A DNA stretch of 64,000 bases from Paragyromitra xinjiangensis (Eukaryota > Ascomycota > Pezizomycetes > Pezizales > Discinaceae): the NCBI GenBank assembly GCA_038503065.1, contig JBCAMK010000004.1, positions 1,315,001-1,379,000 of the forward strand, read 5' to 3'. Positions within the stretch are counted from its first letter, which is position 1. Every line of letters starts with the position of its first letter. Below the pieces are notes generated by a model. That model saw only the letters and a program-made list of their open reading frames with translations, did not search any database and was not told the origin of the DNA. Below are positions 34,301-46,435 of this stretch, one piece after another. The translations under genes and the position numbers were made by a program.

Positions 34301-35440
34301 GAGGTCATAGTAGCTTGATTGTAGTTCTTCCGTAAATGAATATCCAGTTATGCACTTAAGATTGACCAGTCTTTGATCTAAGATGATCGCTCGAGGAGCA
34401 TGTGGATTGTTTCATCCGGGAGCGGAAGCACAGGCGCTTGAAAACTGCTCCGGGGTGTAATATTTTGAGTGAAATTACCTTCATTATACCGATTTTAATT
34501 ATCAAGTGCTATTATCTGTTGTTTTTGTTTCTGAATTCAGGAGTGGCTAACCAAAAGACGGTAACTATATGTAGCTCTATAAGGGCAAAAGTTTTAGTAT
34601 TCCTAGCATAGTCTATAACTATGCCAATCTACCATTATGCCTATCATCAATCCAGCATCCAAATCCAACCACGATTTCAGAGTATCTACAACTGTGGCGT
34701 TGTGCTTTAACGTTGCGTTGATGTCGACAAACAACCAAACAAATTATCCCTTGCCTCGTCTCAAATGCATTCCTTACCTCTGATAACATGTTTCAATGAG
34801 CATCTATCGTATCCATCCAAGCGTTCGTACCTGCATCGCTCGGTAGGAAGGGGCTTTAATTAAGTTAAATTGTTGTTTATTGATAGTCTCGCCGCGAAAC
34901 TGAATCGCAGAGGGAGAGGTACGTGCTTCGACCTCTGTAGCCTAACTACATATGTTTAAATCGCATCATAACAATCAATCTCGCTTGTCGAAGACTGGCT
35001 AGTTTTTGGAAAGTTTTCTACCTGCGTAAGAATCGAGATCTATTTCATAAATGCAATAGCAATCCGGTGACATGAATGGAGACTATGGTTTGGCTTGTTT
35101 GAGACACATATCATACAGGAGAGGCTAAAGCGGATCTGGTGTAGGGACTGAGATACAATATTATGGACGTTGCTCGAAATTCGACCTGAGATATCACTCG
35201 ATCTAGCAAAACGTTGTAACGTGCTTTCGTGTTGTGTTTATGGAGGAATGTTGCGATCCGGACTAGACTAGTGCTAGTCCATAGATTCTATGTCATGTGC
35301 TATACATCTTTCTCCCGTTAATTCATCTCTGCTTTTTGTACATCACTGAACTAACGCTAGTTCTCTCATATCTCGCTACCTCAAAACCAAATAAGGCAAA
35401 GTGTGAGTTTTCTACCGGTTAGCACCGGGTCGAATTCTGC
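34301..35440. other. Spacer
   Basis: Divergent upstream region shared by the hydrophobin (minus) and the 35441 gene (plus). No other gene seen. Confidence 0.5.
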
Positions 35441-36171
35441 ATGTCAGTCTTCCGCCAAAACCTCATCGAGCCCCGACTTCCGTTCCCCATAAAGCACCAA
35501 CCATGTGGAAGATGCAGGTTCTGGGGCTGGCTGGGCGCTGCTGTTGGCTCCATCATCGCCACATTCTGCTCCACCATCCATGTATGTCCCCCCCAAAAAA
35601 AACAGCATACTAATAGGTGAGTTTCAACTAATGCGTTCCCTCTTCTCCCTAAATAGTGTTGGCTTATCAGGGACCACCAGAGCTAGTGTACCAAAATTTA
35701 CACTTATAGTTCAAGGCAGCGTCATCAAGCGTTTTCCTGCTGGCTACGAGGGTGATTTCGAGTACCTTCGTAGTGGCCTGGTATGGCCTATTTTAGCCGT
35801 ACAAGGTATATCTCTGCACTAACTGAGCCGGAAAACGCCATTACCGATGATTTAGAGTATCTCTTACGATTAGTATGCTAGAGAAATTTCATGATGTGAA
35901 GTACAAGCAAGATTACGGACTTTCTTCAATGTCTGAACCACCACCACCCCCTTCCCTTTATCTCGATATTCAAAAGTAGCTGAGATGATCACTTATGTAG
36001 GATCTCGACATTGAAAAGCAGGTTACTGCGGGCAAGATCTACCCTAGCCAATATCTTGTCCTCGGCTTCTGTTTAGGTTTCGCTAAGGGAATACTCTATC
36101 AAGTTGCGAGCAAGGGAATAAGATGCATCCTGGCAGGTGTCAAGGAGGCAGGTAGTGATAGATCTACCTGA
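35441..36171 (+). CDS. Unknown small membrane protein (four exons, one 17-nt microexon)
   Basis: Exons 35441-35616, 35657-35805, 35856-35872 and 36001-36171 give 170 residues; introns are 40, 50 and 128 nt with CTAAT, CTAAC and GCTGAG branch sites. The N-terminus has a Cys pair (QPCGRCRFWGWLG) leading into a hydrophobic helix (about residues 28-46). The middle reads KRFPAGYEGDFEYLRSG. The last exon has a second hydrophobic stretch (YLVLGFCLGFAKGILYQ) and a basic tail. Without the 17-nt exon the frame does not reach the last exon, which is strongly protein-like. I recognise no family. The first intron is short and could be placed differently. Confidence 0.5.
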
Positions 36172-37437
36172 TATATGCGATCGCTAATGTTAGGGTAAGA
36201 GCTCGACCAAAACCCCTTATTTAGAGCAAACGAACGTCGATTGCGAGACTAAGAATGCATGTGGGTTGCATAAAACTCCTGAAGCAAACAAGATACATAT
36301 AAGTACACTCACTATTGAAGACCTCAGGAGCTGCATGTGGTCAAAACAGATAGCCCTAGAAACCAGTAGTATATTAATCGCTATACCTAAGCTGGAAATA
36401 TAAGCATGTGCACATAAGACCATAATGTTCGTTGGAATTAGAAAAAATAAAACCAGATTGTACTCTAACAAAAGAACACGAGTTCGGTACCTGGGATTCC
36501 CACATGGTCACCCACTGCAGTACTAGCCAGGCGATACGATGCTTGGATATGCCAGAGCGAACGGGATGGCTCATTCTCATCGTTCTATGACCGAACACGG
36601 AGGGGAGTTGAATTGGGGGGTGATATCTGTTGCAGTGGTTGATCGGGAGGTTCCATTACGCATGCCGAGATGCAGGGTTAGGGTTCGGGGAAGGTCCGAA
36701 GGTGGGAAAGAGGTCTGTGGGTCAATATAACGCTGGCCTGGAGCCTGCTGTTGGATCACTGAGCATGAGGTGTAGCGGGCCAAACAATGGACATTGCTTT
36801 GGCAGTATAGGATAATCATTCCCTGGGCGGCTTCAGTCCCGAGCTTTGGAAGGGCTGCTTAGTCAGTGGCAACTGTGTTAGGGCTTAGGGCTACTCCATC
36901 AGATAATTCTCTTTGCATCGGGCTCTTCACATCACCATCCTGTTCCCAATGCTGAAACGGGAGAGCTGAACATAACAGAGGAAGTTCTAAAGTAATCCAT
37001 AATCCCATATCCAACCGTCCACCAAAGTCATACCATTTCTCGGAGTTCGGCTGTAAATACTGCAATCTCTATCCCATCCCCGGCAGTTGCTGCCAACCGG
37101 GGAGTCGCGAGCATTCCCGGCGGTCGCACATTACGGGACTTCATCTGGAGACATAGCATTGTGAGAATCATCTCCGTGAACTGCAGAATACTCTCTCCCA
37201 GTAATCAAGCTTTCCCCGGATTCTCACGGGAAATATCGGCATCAATTGTAACACAGGCTTAGTCAACCCCGATGGAGCTGGAGATGAAGATGAGATGTGA
37301 CTAGAATTCTGCCCTTCCGTCTGCCCTTCCTTTCCCTTCCCTCCCCCCCCCTTCCCTTCTCCCCGACGTCCCCCCGACTCTCCTGCAAGTACGTGGAAAA
37401 GCTCAATTCCAAGTTCGACACCTTATATATCGCCACG
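36172..37437. other. Spacer and promoter of the transcription factor gene
   Basis: No gene supported. AGGGTTAGGG at 36674-36685. The 3' end is a strong pyrimidine tract (see 37312-37385). Confidence 0.5.
37312..37385 (+). promoter_or_regulatory. Polypyrimidine leader tract
   Basis: Almost uninterrupted C/T run ending about 50 bp before the transcription factor ATG. CT-rich tracts at this position mark transcription starts in filamentous fungal promoters. Confidence 0.5.
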
Positions 37438-40008
37438 ATGAACCATGACCGCGACACTTCCCAGGACCGCGACGATGGTGGCAGTGGTGGAAAGTCGCAG
37501 TTTAGCCCTCCGCCTCATGGCTCTACCTCCGGGAGTGAGCCTCTTCAGAATGGCGGGAGCAAGAGGAAGAGGGTTAGTCTGGCGTGTAACGCGTGTCGGA
37601 CGAGAAAATCAAAGGTGGGTCTTCACTCTGTATACCAAGTACGTTCTTGCTAACAGCGACAGTGTGACGGTGTGAGGCCAAAGTGTTCAATGTGTAGAGG
37701 TATATACTCTGATATCAATCTCTGAGTCTGTCTGACAATTACAGATCTCGACTTTGACTGCGTCTACCAGCAATCCGCCTCCTCTTCGAATACCATAGTA
37801 GGCAAAGAGTACCCCCCCATACCCACCCACCTCTAGTACCCCCCGCTAACACCCCCAGCTACATCGGCCGCCTCGAAACCCGCCTCCTCGCCGTCGAAAA
37901 CCTCCTCGCCGCACAATCAATGACTCATCCCCCACCTCCCACCTCCTCCTCCCACAGCTCCCACTCCCCCGAAGAACCCACCCACAAACGTCTCCGCACC
38001 TCCACCCCCCTTCCCGACGCTGAAACCTTCGTCTCCCTGCGCTCCGGCCAACTCGAAGACGAGTCCAGCGCTCCTGACACCGTCCTCGATGGCATGGGCG
38101 CGCTCAACCTCGGCGACGAAGAAGACTACGGCTACTTTGGTCCCTCCTCCAACATTGCCTTCATTGGACACGTAACCCGCGCCCTCGCTACCTCCGTCTC
38201 CATAACCGCCGCATTCTCTAAAGAATTCCGCCGCACCGAAAGCGCACTAGAACAACAATCCAGATACCCACACGCCAGTCCCGCTCCCGACTCCAATAGC
38301 GAATTCGACCCCCCTGCCAACGGCGCCGTCAACATCTTCCTCCTCCCACCCCGCGCTAGAGTCCTCCATTACGTCACGCTATACTTCCAAAACACAAACA
38401 TCCTATTCCCCTACCTCCACCAACCCAGCTTTCTCGAAACCTACGAAGAAGCCCTCCGCGAAGGCTTCACCAAAGTCCGGCGAACATGGCTCGCCCTCCT
38501 CAACCTCGTAATGGCAATGGGCAGTCGAGCCAGCACAGAACGCGAAGTGAGCGCGGAAGAAAAATACAAAACCGCAGAAGTATTCTACCAACGTGGGTTC
38601 GGACTCTGCGATGGCCACTTCCTTCGTCTAGCTAGCCTCGATAGTGTTCACCTTCTTCTCCTCATGTCACACTACCTCCAATCCACCAGAAAACCAAACC
38701 AATGCTGGACAACCCACGGTTTAGCGGTTCGGATCGCGCTCCAGTTAGGTCTCCACTCGAATCAAGCACTCTCTAGGTTCCCCCCGCTGGAGCGAGAACT
38801 TAGGAAACGTGCTTGGTACGGGTGTGTGCTACTCGATCGAACACTCTGTATGACGTTCGGTCGTCCTTCTGCTATCGCTGGGTATGCGGAGAAGTTAGAC
38901 CTCCCGCTAGACGTCGAAGACGACGTGTTTAAATCCCATACCACATCCCCAGTCACCCCGATCAACCAAGTTGGTCCTACATCCGTGACGTTCTTCATCC
39001 TCAGCATCAAACTCTACACGCTCCTTGGCATGATCATCGACGGGCTCTATGGCGGGAATCTCGGTGGTGACCAGGTCGAACCGACGTTCGCAGATGTGGC
39101 GAGGGTGGCAGAGATAGAGGAGAAGCTGTCGGTGTGGCGGACGATGCTGCCGAGTGCGTTGACGATTGTGAGTGCGGCGGACATACCGGTTGGGGGTGGT
39201 CCGCCGAGTAAGTTCTGGAGACAGAGTATTATTTTGAGTTTGAGGTATTATAATACTCGTGCGTTGCTGCATAGACAGTTTGTGGTGAAGGGGCTGTCGG
39301 AGATCTGGGGTGGGGGGCCGAGTTGTAATAGGTTTGAGGGTGACTTTTTTTGGAACTTCGGGTGGGCGAGTATTAAGGTTTGTGCGGAGAGCGCGATTGA
39401 GACGGTGGAGATTATACATAAGGTGAAGTATAGGAGCGATTTGTTAGGGTTTTGGTGGTTTACGTTATACTACAGTACGTCGCCTATCTCCCCCCCCCCT
39501 GCTGCTATGCAGACTAACAGAAACAGCATTCAATGCCTCCCTCGTCCTCGTATCCAAAGTCCTAATCCTCTCCCAAGTCCGCCAACTCGCCCTCCGCACC
39601 GACTTCATCCCAGAAGCCAGCTCCCTCCTAAAACACCTCGAAATGGCAATGGAAACCATCGAAGTCCTCGCCGCCGGAAACCGGATCGCAAACCGATGTC
39701 GTCTCTTCCTCAAGAACCTAATGCGATACGTAGCCCCCCTCGCGACCTCCTCCCCTCGAGCCCTCCCAGCTCCTGTCCCACCGAACCCGCCGGTCGAGAA
39801 CGTACCGCCGGTGGAACTGGCGTATAGTACCTCCCCGTTTAGGACTCAGCTTGGTGAGTTTATGTTGGAGAGTGATTTTACGTACTTGAATAGTATCCTC
39901 CCGCCAATGGGGGAGATGGGGATGGATGAGTTCAGTGGGGTGGTAGACGGTGGCGATGGGGTGGGGTTGGGGGCTCAGGGGGTTTATGGGATGGGGTTTA
40001 GTGGGTGA
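37438..40008 (+). CDS. Zn2Cys6 fungal-specific transcription factor (five exons)
   Basis: Exons 37438-37614, 37663-37699, 37745-37808, 37859-39474 and 39527-40008; introns 48, 45, 50 and 52 nt, most with CTAAC branch sites. Product 791 residues. The binuclear cluster (CNACRTRKSKCDGVRPKC, then CRDLDFDC) is split over exons 1-3 around residues 52-80, followed by a linker/dimerisation helix (YIGRLETRLLAVENLL). The fungal transcription factor homology domain spans about residues 220-520 (HYVTLYFQNTNILFPYLHQP; GLAVRIALQLGLHSNQ; GCVLLDRTLCMTFGRP). Such proteins bind CGG-type half-sites and regulate metabolism; the target pathway cannot be told. Codon use is C-rich in the first half. No enzyme cluster surrounds it, and it does not resemble the starch regulator AmyR closely enough to claim. 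Confidence 0.93.
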
Positions 40009-40667
40009 TTTTTTTTTTGTGGGATGGCGTTTTTTGTCTTTTGCGGCTCGTTTTTTTGGTTGGGGTGCTTTTTTTTGGCGGTACATGGTGCGTTTGGGAT
40101 ATCAGGGGGTGTGGATTTAGGGTATGGATTTATGTGAGTTGGTCAGTGAATTTCTGTTAGTGTGATGCTCTGAGGTGCTGTGAGTCGTGATCGAGTGATT
40201 CTGTGTGAAGATCAGGGTTAGGGTAGTATTCAAGAGCGTGGATATGAGATCAGTCTACTCTGGGCCCATGGCAGTAGGCGAATGTTGTAGGTGAGCTGCG
40301 TAGTTTTCTTGAGTATTGCTCTACTCGGTGAAACTCTTGGAATCGTAGTGATTCTGAAATCCTTATGCTGCCTGGTGCTGGACGTAGATGAAGTGAGTTA
40401 GGCTATAGCAGATCCAACGAAGTTTAAATTAAAAGCTCTGGATCTAGCTATCGCTTGAACCTTCAGTGCGCAGAAAACCTCAACGGATTAGAAAGATTGG
40501 TCTTACGCTACAGGATACATGTCCTGCATCATGATCTTCTACTCAGCCCAAAACGGGTAACTTAATTTTCGCTAGCGTGAAAGCTATATACTCTAGAAGT
40601 GGTAATAGCCCTGTAGACTACCATTATTTCATATCCCAACTACCGTAGTGGCAAAGTACGGTACTTC
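40009..40667. other. Spacer
   Basis: 3' region of the transcription factor gene, T-rich at 40009-40080, and AGGGTTAGGG at 40214-40225. No gene. Confidence 0.5.
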
Positions 40668-40740
40668 GCTCTGGTAGCTCAGGGGTCAGAGCATGCGATT
40701 GCAGATCGCAGGGTCGATCGTTCAAATCGGTCTCAGAGCT
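40668..40740 (+). tRNA. tRNA-Cys (GCA)
   Basis: The 73-nt sequence folds as a full cloverleaf. Acceptor stem 40668-40674 with 40733-40739; D stem GCTC/GAGC (40677-40680, 40689-40692); anticodon stem TGCGA/TCGCA with loop TTGCAGA and anticodon GCA at 40701-40703; T stem GATCG/CGGTC with loop TTCAAAT. The discriminator base is T, a cysteine identity element. No intron. Confidence 0.96.
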
Positions 40741-40748
40741 GTGGGGTA

Positions 40749-40754
40749 TTTTTT
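40749..40754 (+). terminator. Pol III terminator of tRNA-Cys
   Basis: Run of six T residues 8 nt after the tRNA 3' end. Confidence 0.8.
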
Positions 40755-43487
40755 AGACAGGTCTGTAACGTGCTATCAGTAGTGCTGGTTCCGATGGATG
40801 CTGGAAGCGGATGATTTCAAGATTAGTAGCGTATAGGGAGCGTAGAGTGGAAATTGTGGAGAGGAAGTAGATTCCCGGTACGAAATGGATCTCCTTTTCA
40901 GTCAGGTATGTACTAGGATAGCGCAAATTTACATCCTTAGCATGCTGTAGACCCTATGGTAGAGGTTGTGTAATAGAATTCTCGTAGGCTAGAGGAATGA
41001 TTAACACAGCAAGTTTTGGAGTCCTAAGCATTGGTTCTATGGGATAAGAACCCAGGCATTAGTTCCTACGGAGGCAGTGGAGGCGGTATGGAACTAGATC
41101 CTGTGAATGAGATGCAGGAGAATCTTAAATAGGGTTCCAGCATGGCCCATCCCTTCGTTTTCAATCAAGGTAGCGCACTAACCTAGCGCGATACCTGCTA
41201 AGTAGAGTAGCCTTCGATTCCTTGCGTGACGCTGATTTAATTGGTGGAAAAGGAACGCTATCCCCGGATAGTGTGGCAATCAGTGCTAAATAACCGCTAT
41301 AAGAGGCTAGCGGGGCCCTAAAGTATTGTGAAATTCGAGCACGAACGACGGGGTAACGATTCTAGTGATGCAATAGGTACTACGTATACGGGTACTGGGA
41401 TATATCTGTCAACGCCTAGCGGTATTAGTACAAGCACCTGCCTGCTTGAAGCTAAAAGCGGTAACCATTGCAAAGGCGTAAGTGTCCTGCTTGTTGAGAT
41501 TGATCAGGTAGGTTACCAACTGCAAACGGTACTAGGGAAAAATTGCGGTATTCACTTCAACAACGCACCGTGATGGTTCTGTGAAAAAAATGGTGCTTAC
41601 CATGTTCCTAAGCAAAATCGAAAATGGGTTAATTTTAGTTCAGCATCGCAAACCGTTTAGGGAATCACAGTTTTATCTTTGGGAAACTACGTATCCCATT
41701 CCACTTAAGCTTTGTTACTCAATCTGATACACTAGCCGATAAAGGACGCCCCAAAAAAATATAGCACAAAAACCTTCACCAGAACGCGAGGTGATGCCCT
41801 TCGTATTATTCAGGAATATAGGACTGTCGAATTGGCATCGCGTGATGAGCGATATCCTGTTGTTGGCCTAAAGTTTTGAGACTACATACTGTAATTGCGA
41901 ACATTAGTCAAACGTCAGGAATAGCAGATTCTGATTGATACCTCCGTGGACCAGGCGGCTAGATACTTAACGGCTGACTGCTCAACAAATTTTGCCGACT
42001 GGATACAAGCCGGGCTTCTGTGATGTTAGTCTTAATCCTACCTCTCTGTTTCTCTATCCTCCTGTCTCGTCGGTTATGGTTGCAATGAACGACTAATTTC
42101 TTCCTCGTACTGGTTTTTCCTTTTTGCGAGGAGTACCAGAGACACATTTCTGTACGGTCGTTCCATCAATTCTTTTTTTTTTACTACTATCCTACTAGCA
42201 ATAAAATACAAGAAGTTTTGTTTGATGATCCTAGAAGCCGACTCATAACTGAAACAGGGGCTCGAGTTTGAGGCGTTTCAATGTTGCCTTGTTTGATCTT
42301 AGGCCAGGTTGGCGATAGCTGGGCTGCCAGTTATTTCGGCTGTAGAGGCAAGTCTGTTGGCCACAGTGTGAATACTTTACAGCCTTGTTGTACTCTTATG
42401 AATAAACTCGTGTTGGAAAAAAAGGCTCGTTGACCGGTGGTGCAGAAAAATATGGCTAGTGCCTGTATTTTTCGGCTGTGATCACAGCTTGGTAGTCTCA
42501 ACTCCAGACCTTTTGAGAAAATCGCTATTTATTTTAGGTGTTTGACGCAATTTAGGGAGAATCCAGATTTTAAACACCAAATATTGAAAAAAAATCTGGG
42601 CGACTGCAACGTGTTGGTGTAGCCCAACCTTTTTTTGATGTATATCGAGATTATTGTCCTTGTAGAAAAGGGGCCAGATGGACCATAAAGGTATTCATTT
42701 TATGGCCAGTGCCAGTGGACTAGACTTTCCTCTAAAGACAGCAAAAAATAGCGCTCTGAAGTCTACAGATATGGAAGCCTTCACCCTATGTGATCATAGC
42801 TGGAGGTTTATAAAAAAGCACCCTTAGGGCCTAGAGGGAGCGTAGAAAGCCCGCCAAGTAGATGTGCAAGTAGATTCTGTCCCATCAGACTTAGAATAAA
42901 TATAGTCTGCTCAACTGTCCTGCCAGTGGTAGTCTGGGTGAATAGCAGGACCAGATGTTCTGTACCCCATCCCGGTCCCAACCGAGTCTTGCAGGCTCCT
43001 TGCTGTGAGCGGGCCCTACGGGGCTCTTGCACCATAGTCCCAGGATACCATCCGTAGACCATAATTCATAGGCAATCCGATCCTGTATATCTAGAGGCGA
43101 TCCCAGGGCCCGCAATAAACTCTATAATGTTGCCACCACCGGGTCTTGGCGTTCCCATGCGTAATTCCTAGACCTCTCTAGTCTTCCCTGGACTAGGCCA
43201 TTGAGAGTACTAAGTCAGGCGGAGAAGATGTTCTCATCACCACCAATTATACCAAGATTTATCTCAAGCCTCAGGCCTTCTCGGGATTTGCTCGTCTTCC
43301 AGAGTTTGTAAAATTTTCTCGATATTTCTAGCATAATTTAGCCCCCGTTCTTAACTAACGGTTTGACTGCTGAGTATATCGTTTTCCCGAGGGATATCCA
43401 CAATAGATAGATATACTTCTGAAGTGACATCATGCCAGAAAGAATGTAGGATGTTAGCCCTAAATCACTCTTCACCTGGTTGAGGCT
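40755..43487. other. AT-rich spacer
   Basis: About 2.7 kb. A plus frame at 41328-41573 and minus frames at 42808-43115 have no family or splice support. A hairpin (CCAGATTTT arm at about 42562, partner at about 42590-42599) and long T or A runs are the only structure. Confidence 0.45.
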
Positions 43488-43742
43488 TTAGATGATGGAT
43501 ATGGACCCCACTCCAGATAATCGGTGATAGTAATGCGAGATGTAAACCGCTGCAGAAGAACCGCTGGGGCCGAAAGTGTGTCTCCTTGTGGCCATAAGCG
43601 AGATTTTCGTTTGCAGGAGTTTTTCAACGAATACCAACTCGTTGTTTAAAACAGCCTTCCTCGCCGCTTCCTGGGTATCGTCCTTCAGTCCCTGATGCGG
43701 CCTTTTTCCCAGCTCCAGGTCCATGAAAAGCAGGGTGTCCAT
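43488..43742 (-). CDS. Small hypothetical protein (84 residues)
   Basis: ATG at 43740-43742 sits in a good fungal context (CACCACCAGAAATGG) after a CA/CT-rich leader. The product begins MDTLLFMDLELGKRPHQGLK and continues with a helix (EAARKAVLNNELVFVEKLLQ). It could be spliced after the Leu-Val segment (a GT-AG pair would switch the tail to another frame), so the C-terminus is uncertain. No family recognised. Confidence 0.4.
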   Translation of the reverse strand: MDTLLFMDLELGKRPHQGLKDDTQEAARKAVLNNELVFVEKLLQTKISLMATRRHTFGPSGSSAAVYISHYYHRLSGVGSISII

Positions 43743-44058
43743 TTCTGGTGGTGAAGGAGTGAAGGATTTTGTGTTGGTATGTCGTCATATTGTCGTCACA
43801 AGACTCTTCTTAGCGTTGGATGCTGCCCTCCTCCAAATAGGTTTTATTTCTGAAGAAGGACCGCTGCTATTGGCGGCTCGACCTCTTCCCAGGCCAAAGC
43901 TGACGTGGGCCTCCTTTATCTTTTTGTTTGGACTCAGATCCCATCTTTGATCAGCGAACAGGTTAAGCTGGCATTAGCTCAAAAATTTTGCCCTGTGTGT
44001 GATTGGGCCAAATCTGACATGATGTGTGAATGACGGAGCAACAACAGGATGAACAGAT

Positions 44059-44400
44059 TCAAACTACCCAACCAAACGTGGGACAAGATTCTAAGGCGAG
44101 GCCAGCTTGAGCTGTTGGCTGATCGAAGATATTATCTTTGTGCTTTCCTCGACGAGATGGCAGAACTGATGGATCCACGCTCAACTTCATAGTATTTGCC
44201 GAGAGCACCGCCACCTCCCCTCCCGCTGATTGAGCTCTGCTATTAACAGAACTCAAACTTAGAACGAATTGGGGTATCGCTTCAAAAAGTGCCGCTTCTC
44301 CAGATATGTCCGAATGGCCTATGGCAGCTTGTCGTGGTGCCGGTTGAGCCAGAGGTTTGCATCCGAATGCCGCGGCCAGAAGATACTGGTTACGCAGTTT
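44059..44400 (-). CDS. Probable last exon of an unknown gene
   Basis: Open frame of 113 codons that starts directly after a CAG acceptor (minus-strand TGGTCAG just beyond 44400) and ends with TGA at 44059. It has no ATG at its head. It reads LRNQYLLAAAFGCKPLAQPA then a Ser/Ala-rich chain. A preceding exon may lie within 44474-44710 (begins MAFRITRLPTYNPEP), but the junction could not be fixed. Function unknown. Confidence 0.35.
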   Translation of the reverse strand, partial: KLRNQYLLAAAFGCKPLAQPAPRQAAIGHSDISGEAALFEAIPQFVLSLSSVNSRAQSAGGEVAVLSANTMKLSVDPSVLPSRRGKHKDNIFDQPTAQAGLALESCPTFGWVV

Positions 44401-44710
44401 CTGACCAGCTCATAGAAAAGTAAAGTGGGGATGCAGACTAGGAATGATGATTCAAAGAGAAGATTATGATCATTCAATTCGAAAATCCCATAGTATGGAG
44501 AAGATTCCGGGTGACCCTCCGGTTGCCTGACTTGTGGTCATATTGTTTCACGCCGACCATAAAAAGGGGTATGGGACAGGGGAAGCTGAGACAGTCCCCA
44601 TTTGATGAACAGACTGAGACAAAAGTCCCCAATCGCATTGTGTTTGTACGGGATGATGCGGCAAAGGGTTCGGGATTGTAAGTGGGTAGCCTTGTTATGC
44701 GAAATGCCAT

Positions 44711-46435
44711 GCCCGATTCCGAGAGTCTTTACATGACAAGTAAAGCACAGAACCAGGGTTCATAATCAATATTTTTTTCACTGCGGGGGATATTTCGGGC
44801 CAGAATATCCCGTACCGGACGGTAGAGGATCCGTTATACTATTCTTCGACACGGCTATACATGTGGTGTCATAATCACAATCTATCACTCAAGTTCCATC
44901 ACAAATTACAGGGAGAAAGAGCCGAAGTGTTACAATGCGCCAAGCCCGTATATATTGCTGGCCGTGCTGAACGGAAAAGCGGAAGTTTCTGTCAAAAAGG
45001 GAGTCGGGGTCCAAGTCCCCCGGCACCTTGATTAGAAACCCCTCGGAGGTCCGATTCACCGAGAAGCCATCAGGTCTTAGAATAAGATAACATACCCGAA
45101 AAGTGCTTCGTGGAGTATAGTAACATCATATCGTTGGCAACTCTGAACTTTAAGTTCCGTTTCCAATTCTCTCATAGTTTATTGAAGACTTACGTTCACC
45201 TACCTTCACGATCCAGGTGGGGTTTGGCTGCGCGGGAGCGGGAATGCTGTGATGCCAAGAGAATTCGTATCTCGACCCATTCCATCCCAACGGCTAAACC
45301 AATGAGCAGTAGCTTGCCAAGAGCAAATGTGGGTAAAACGCTTCACGAATTAGTATGGTGAATAAACCCGGGGGAGTCCGTGTATTTGGAATCTAACAGA
45401 TCACTCCTAGCGACTCGACGCCACGTTTTTCAGGGCATTAAGATCTATTCTAGACCCGATAGGAGGAAGCTAGAGCCTACAAGTGGTTCGAGGATGGATA
45501 TTAGGTACCCACCAATTTATATTCCTCAGCAGGCCAACAGTATAGAGTCTACATGGGTTTCCGTCAGTAACCTAGTTTCCGGAAGTTCGTTTTAGACAGC
45601 TCTGGCTTGAACTCGCTACCGCGATCCTCTCAATCGGGAGAGAAAATCGTACCCCTGTAGGTAAGAAGGATGAATATCGCCATTAAAATATTCGGTTGGG
45701 CGAATCAGATGCAAACCGGGTCTATAGTAAACACATGGTGGAAACCTGTAGAGTGCTCGGTTGATCATGATAGTGGTTAATATATGTATATACTTGCTTC
45801 CAAAAACCAGGCTTCCCGTAAACGATGAGGCAAGGGGCTGAACCGCTAACTTGTTATACTCTAACTCAGGTATAGTAAATAACCAAGCGTAACCTTTAAA
45901 GTCTAAGACGCATGTCTAAATTGTTTATCGGGTGAGAGCTTGTATCGAACAAGGGCGCCACATGGCTCACATATCACTTTGCTAGCTCCTAGTCTGTGGA
46001 ACGATGCTTGAATTTGGCGGTGGGCTGCAGTTGAAAAGAGGCGTTCGTTTTCGTACTACTGAGATCGTGTGAAGTTCCCTGAACATCTCCTTGGCGTCAG
46101 AAATGTGGAGACGGAGAGAATTAAGCATGTATGCATATAGACACATGCTCTAGCAAGGTATGCGGGGAATTATATGAGTTTTACTTGGCGGACTTTTATG
46201 GTATAACGGCTGCCCAAAAGGCACTACTAGCAATAATTCGTACCACTTACCCATGGCATTACGGCCCGAAGTATAATGATTAGACCAAGAATGGTTATTG
46301 AGAACGGCTGATCTCTACTTGGCACCCCCCGGCTCGATTTGTGGTTCTCTGTTGATATGTTGTGTGGGGTTTCTTAAGATGACTGGGCCCCGGGGACAAG
46401 TGGTACTAACTTAACTTTCGTTCACGGGTAGGGAG
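44711..46435. other. Spacer
   Basis: No gene supported. GC-rich hairpin GGGGTCCAAGTCCCC at about 45009-45023. Confidence 0.45.

Noticed and set aside
38907..39713. Minus-strand frames inside the transcription factor gene
   Set aside because: Shadows of GC-rich codons of the Zn2Cys6 gene.
41328..41573. 81-codon plus-strand frame with several Cys
   Set aside because: Starts at GTG, lacks a signal peptide and has no homologue I know.
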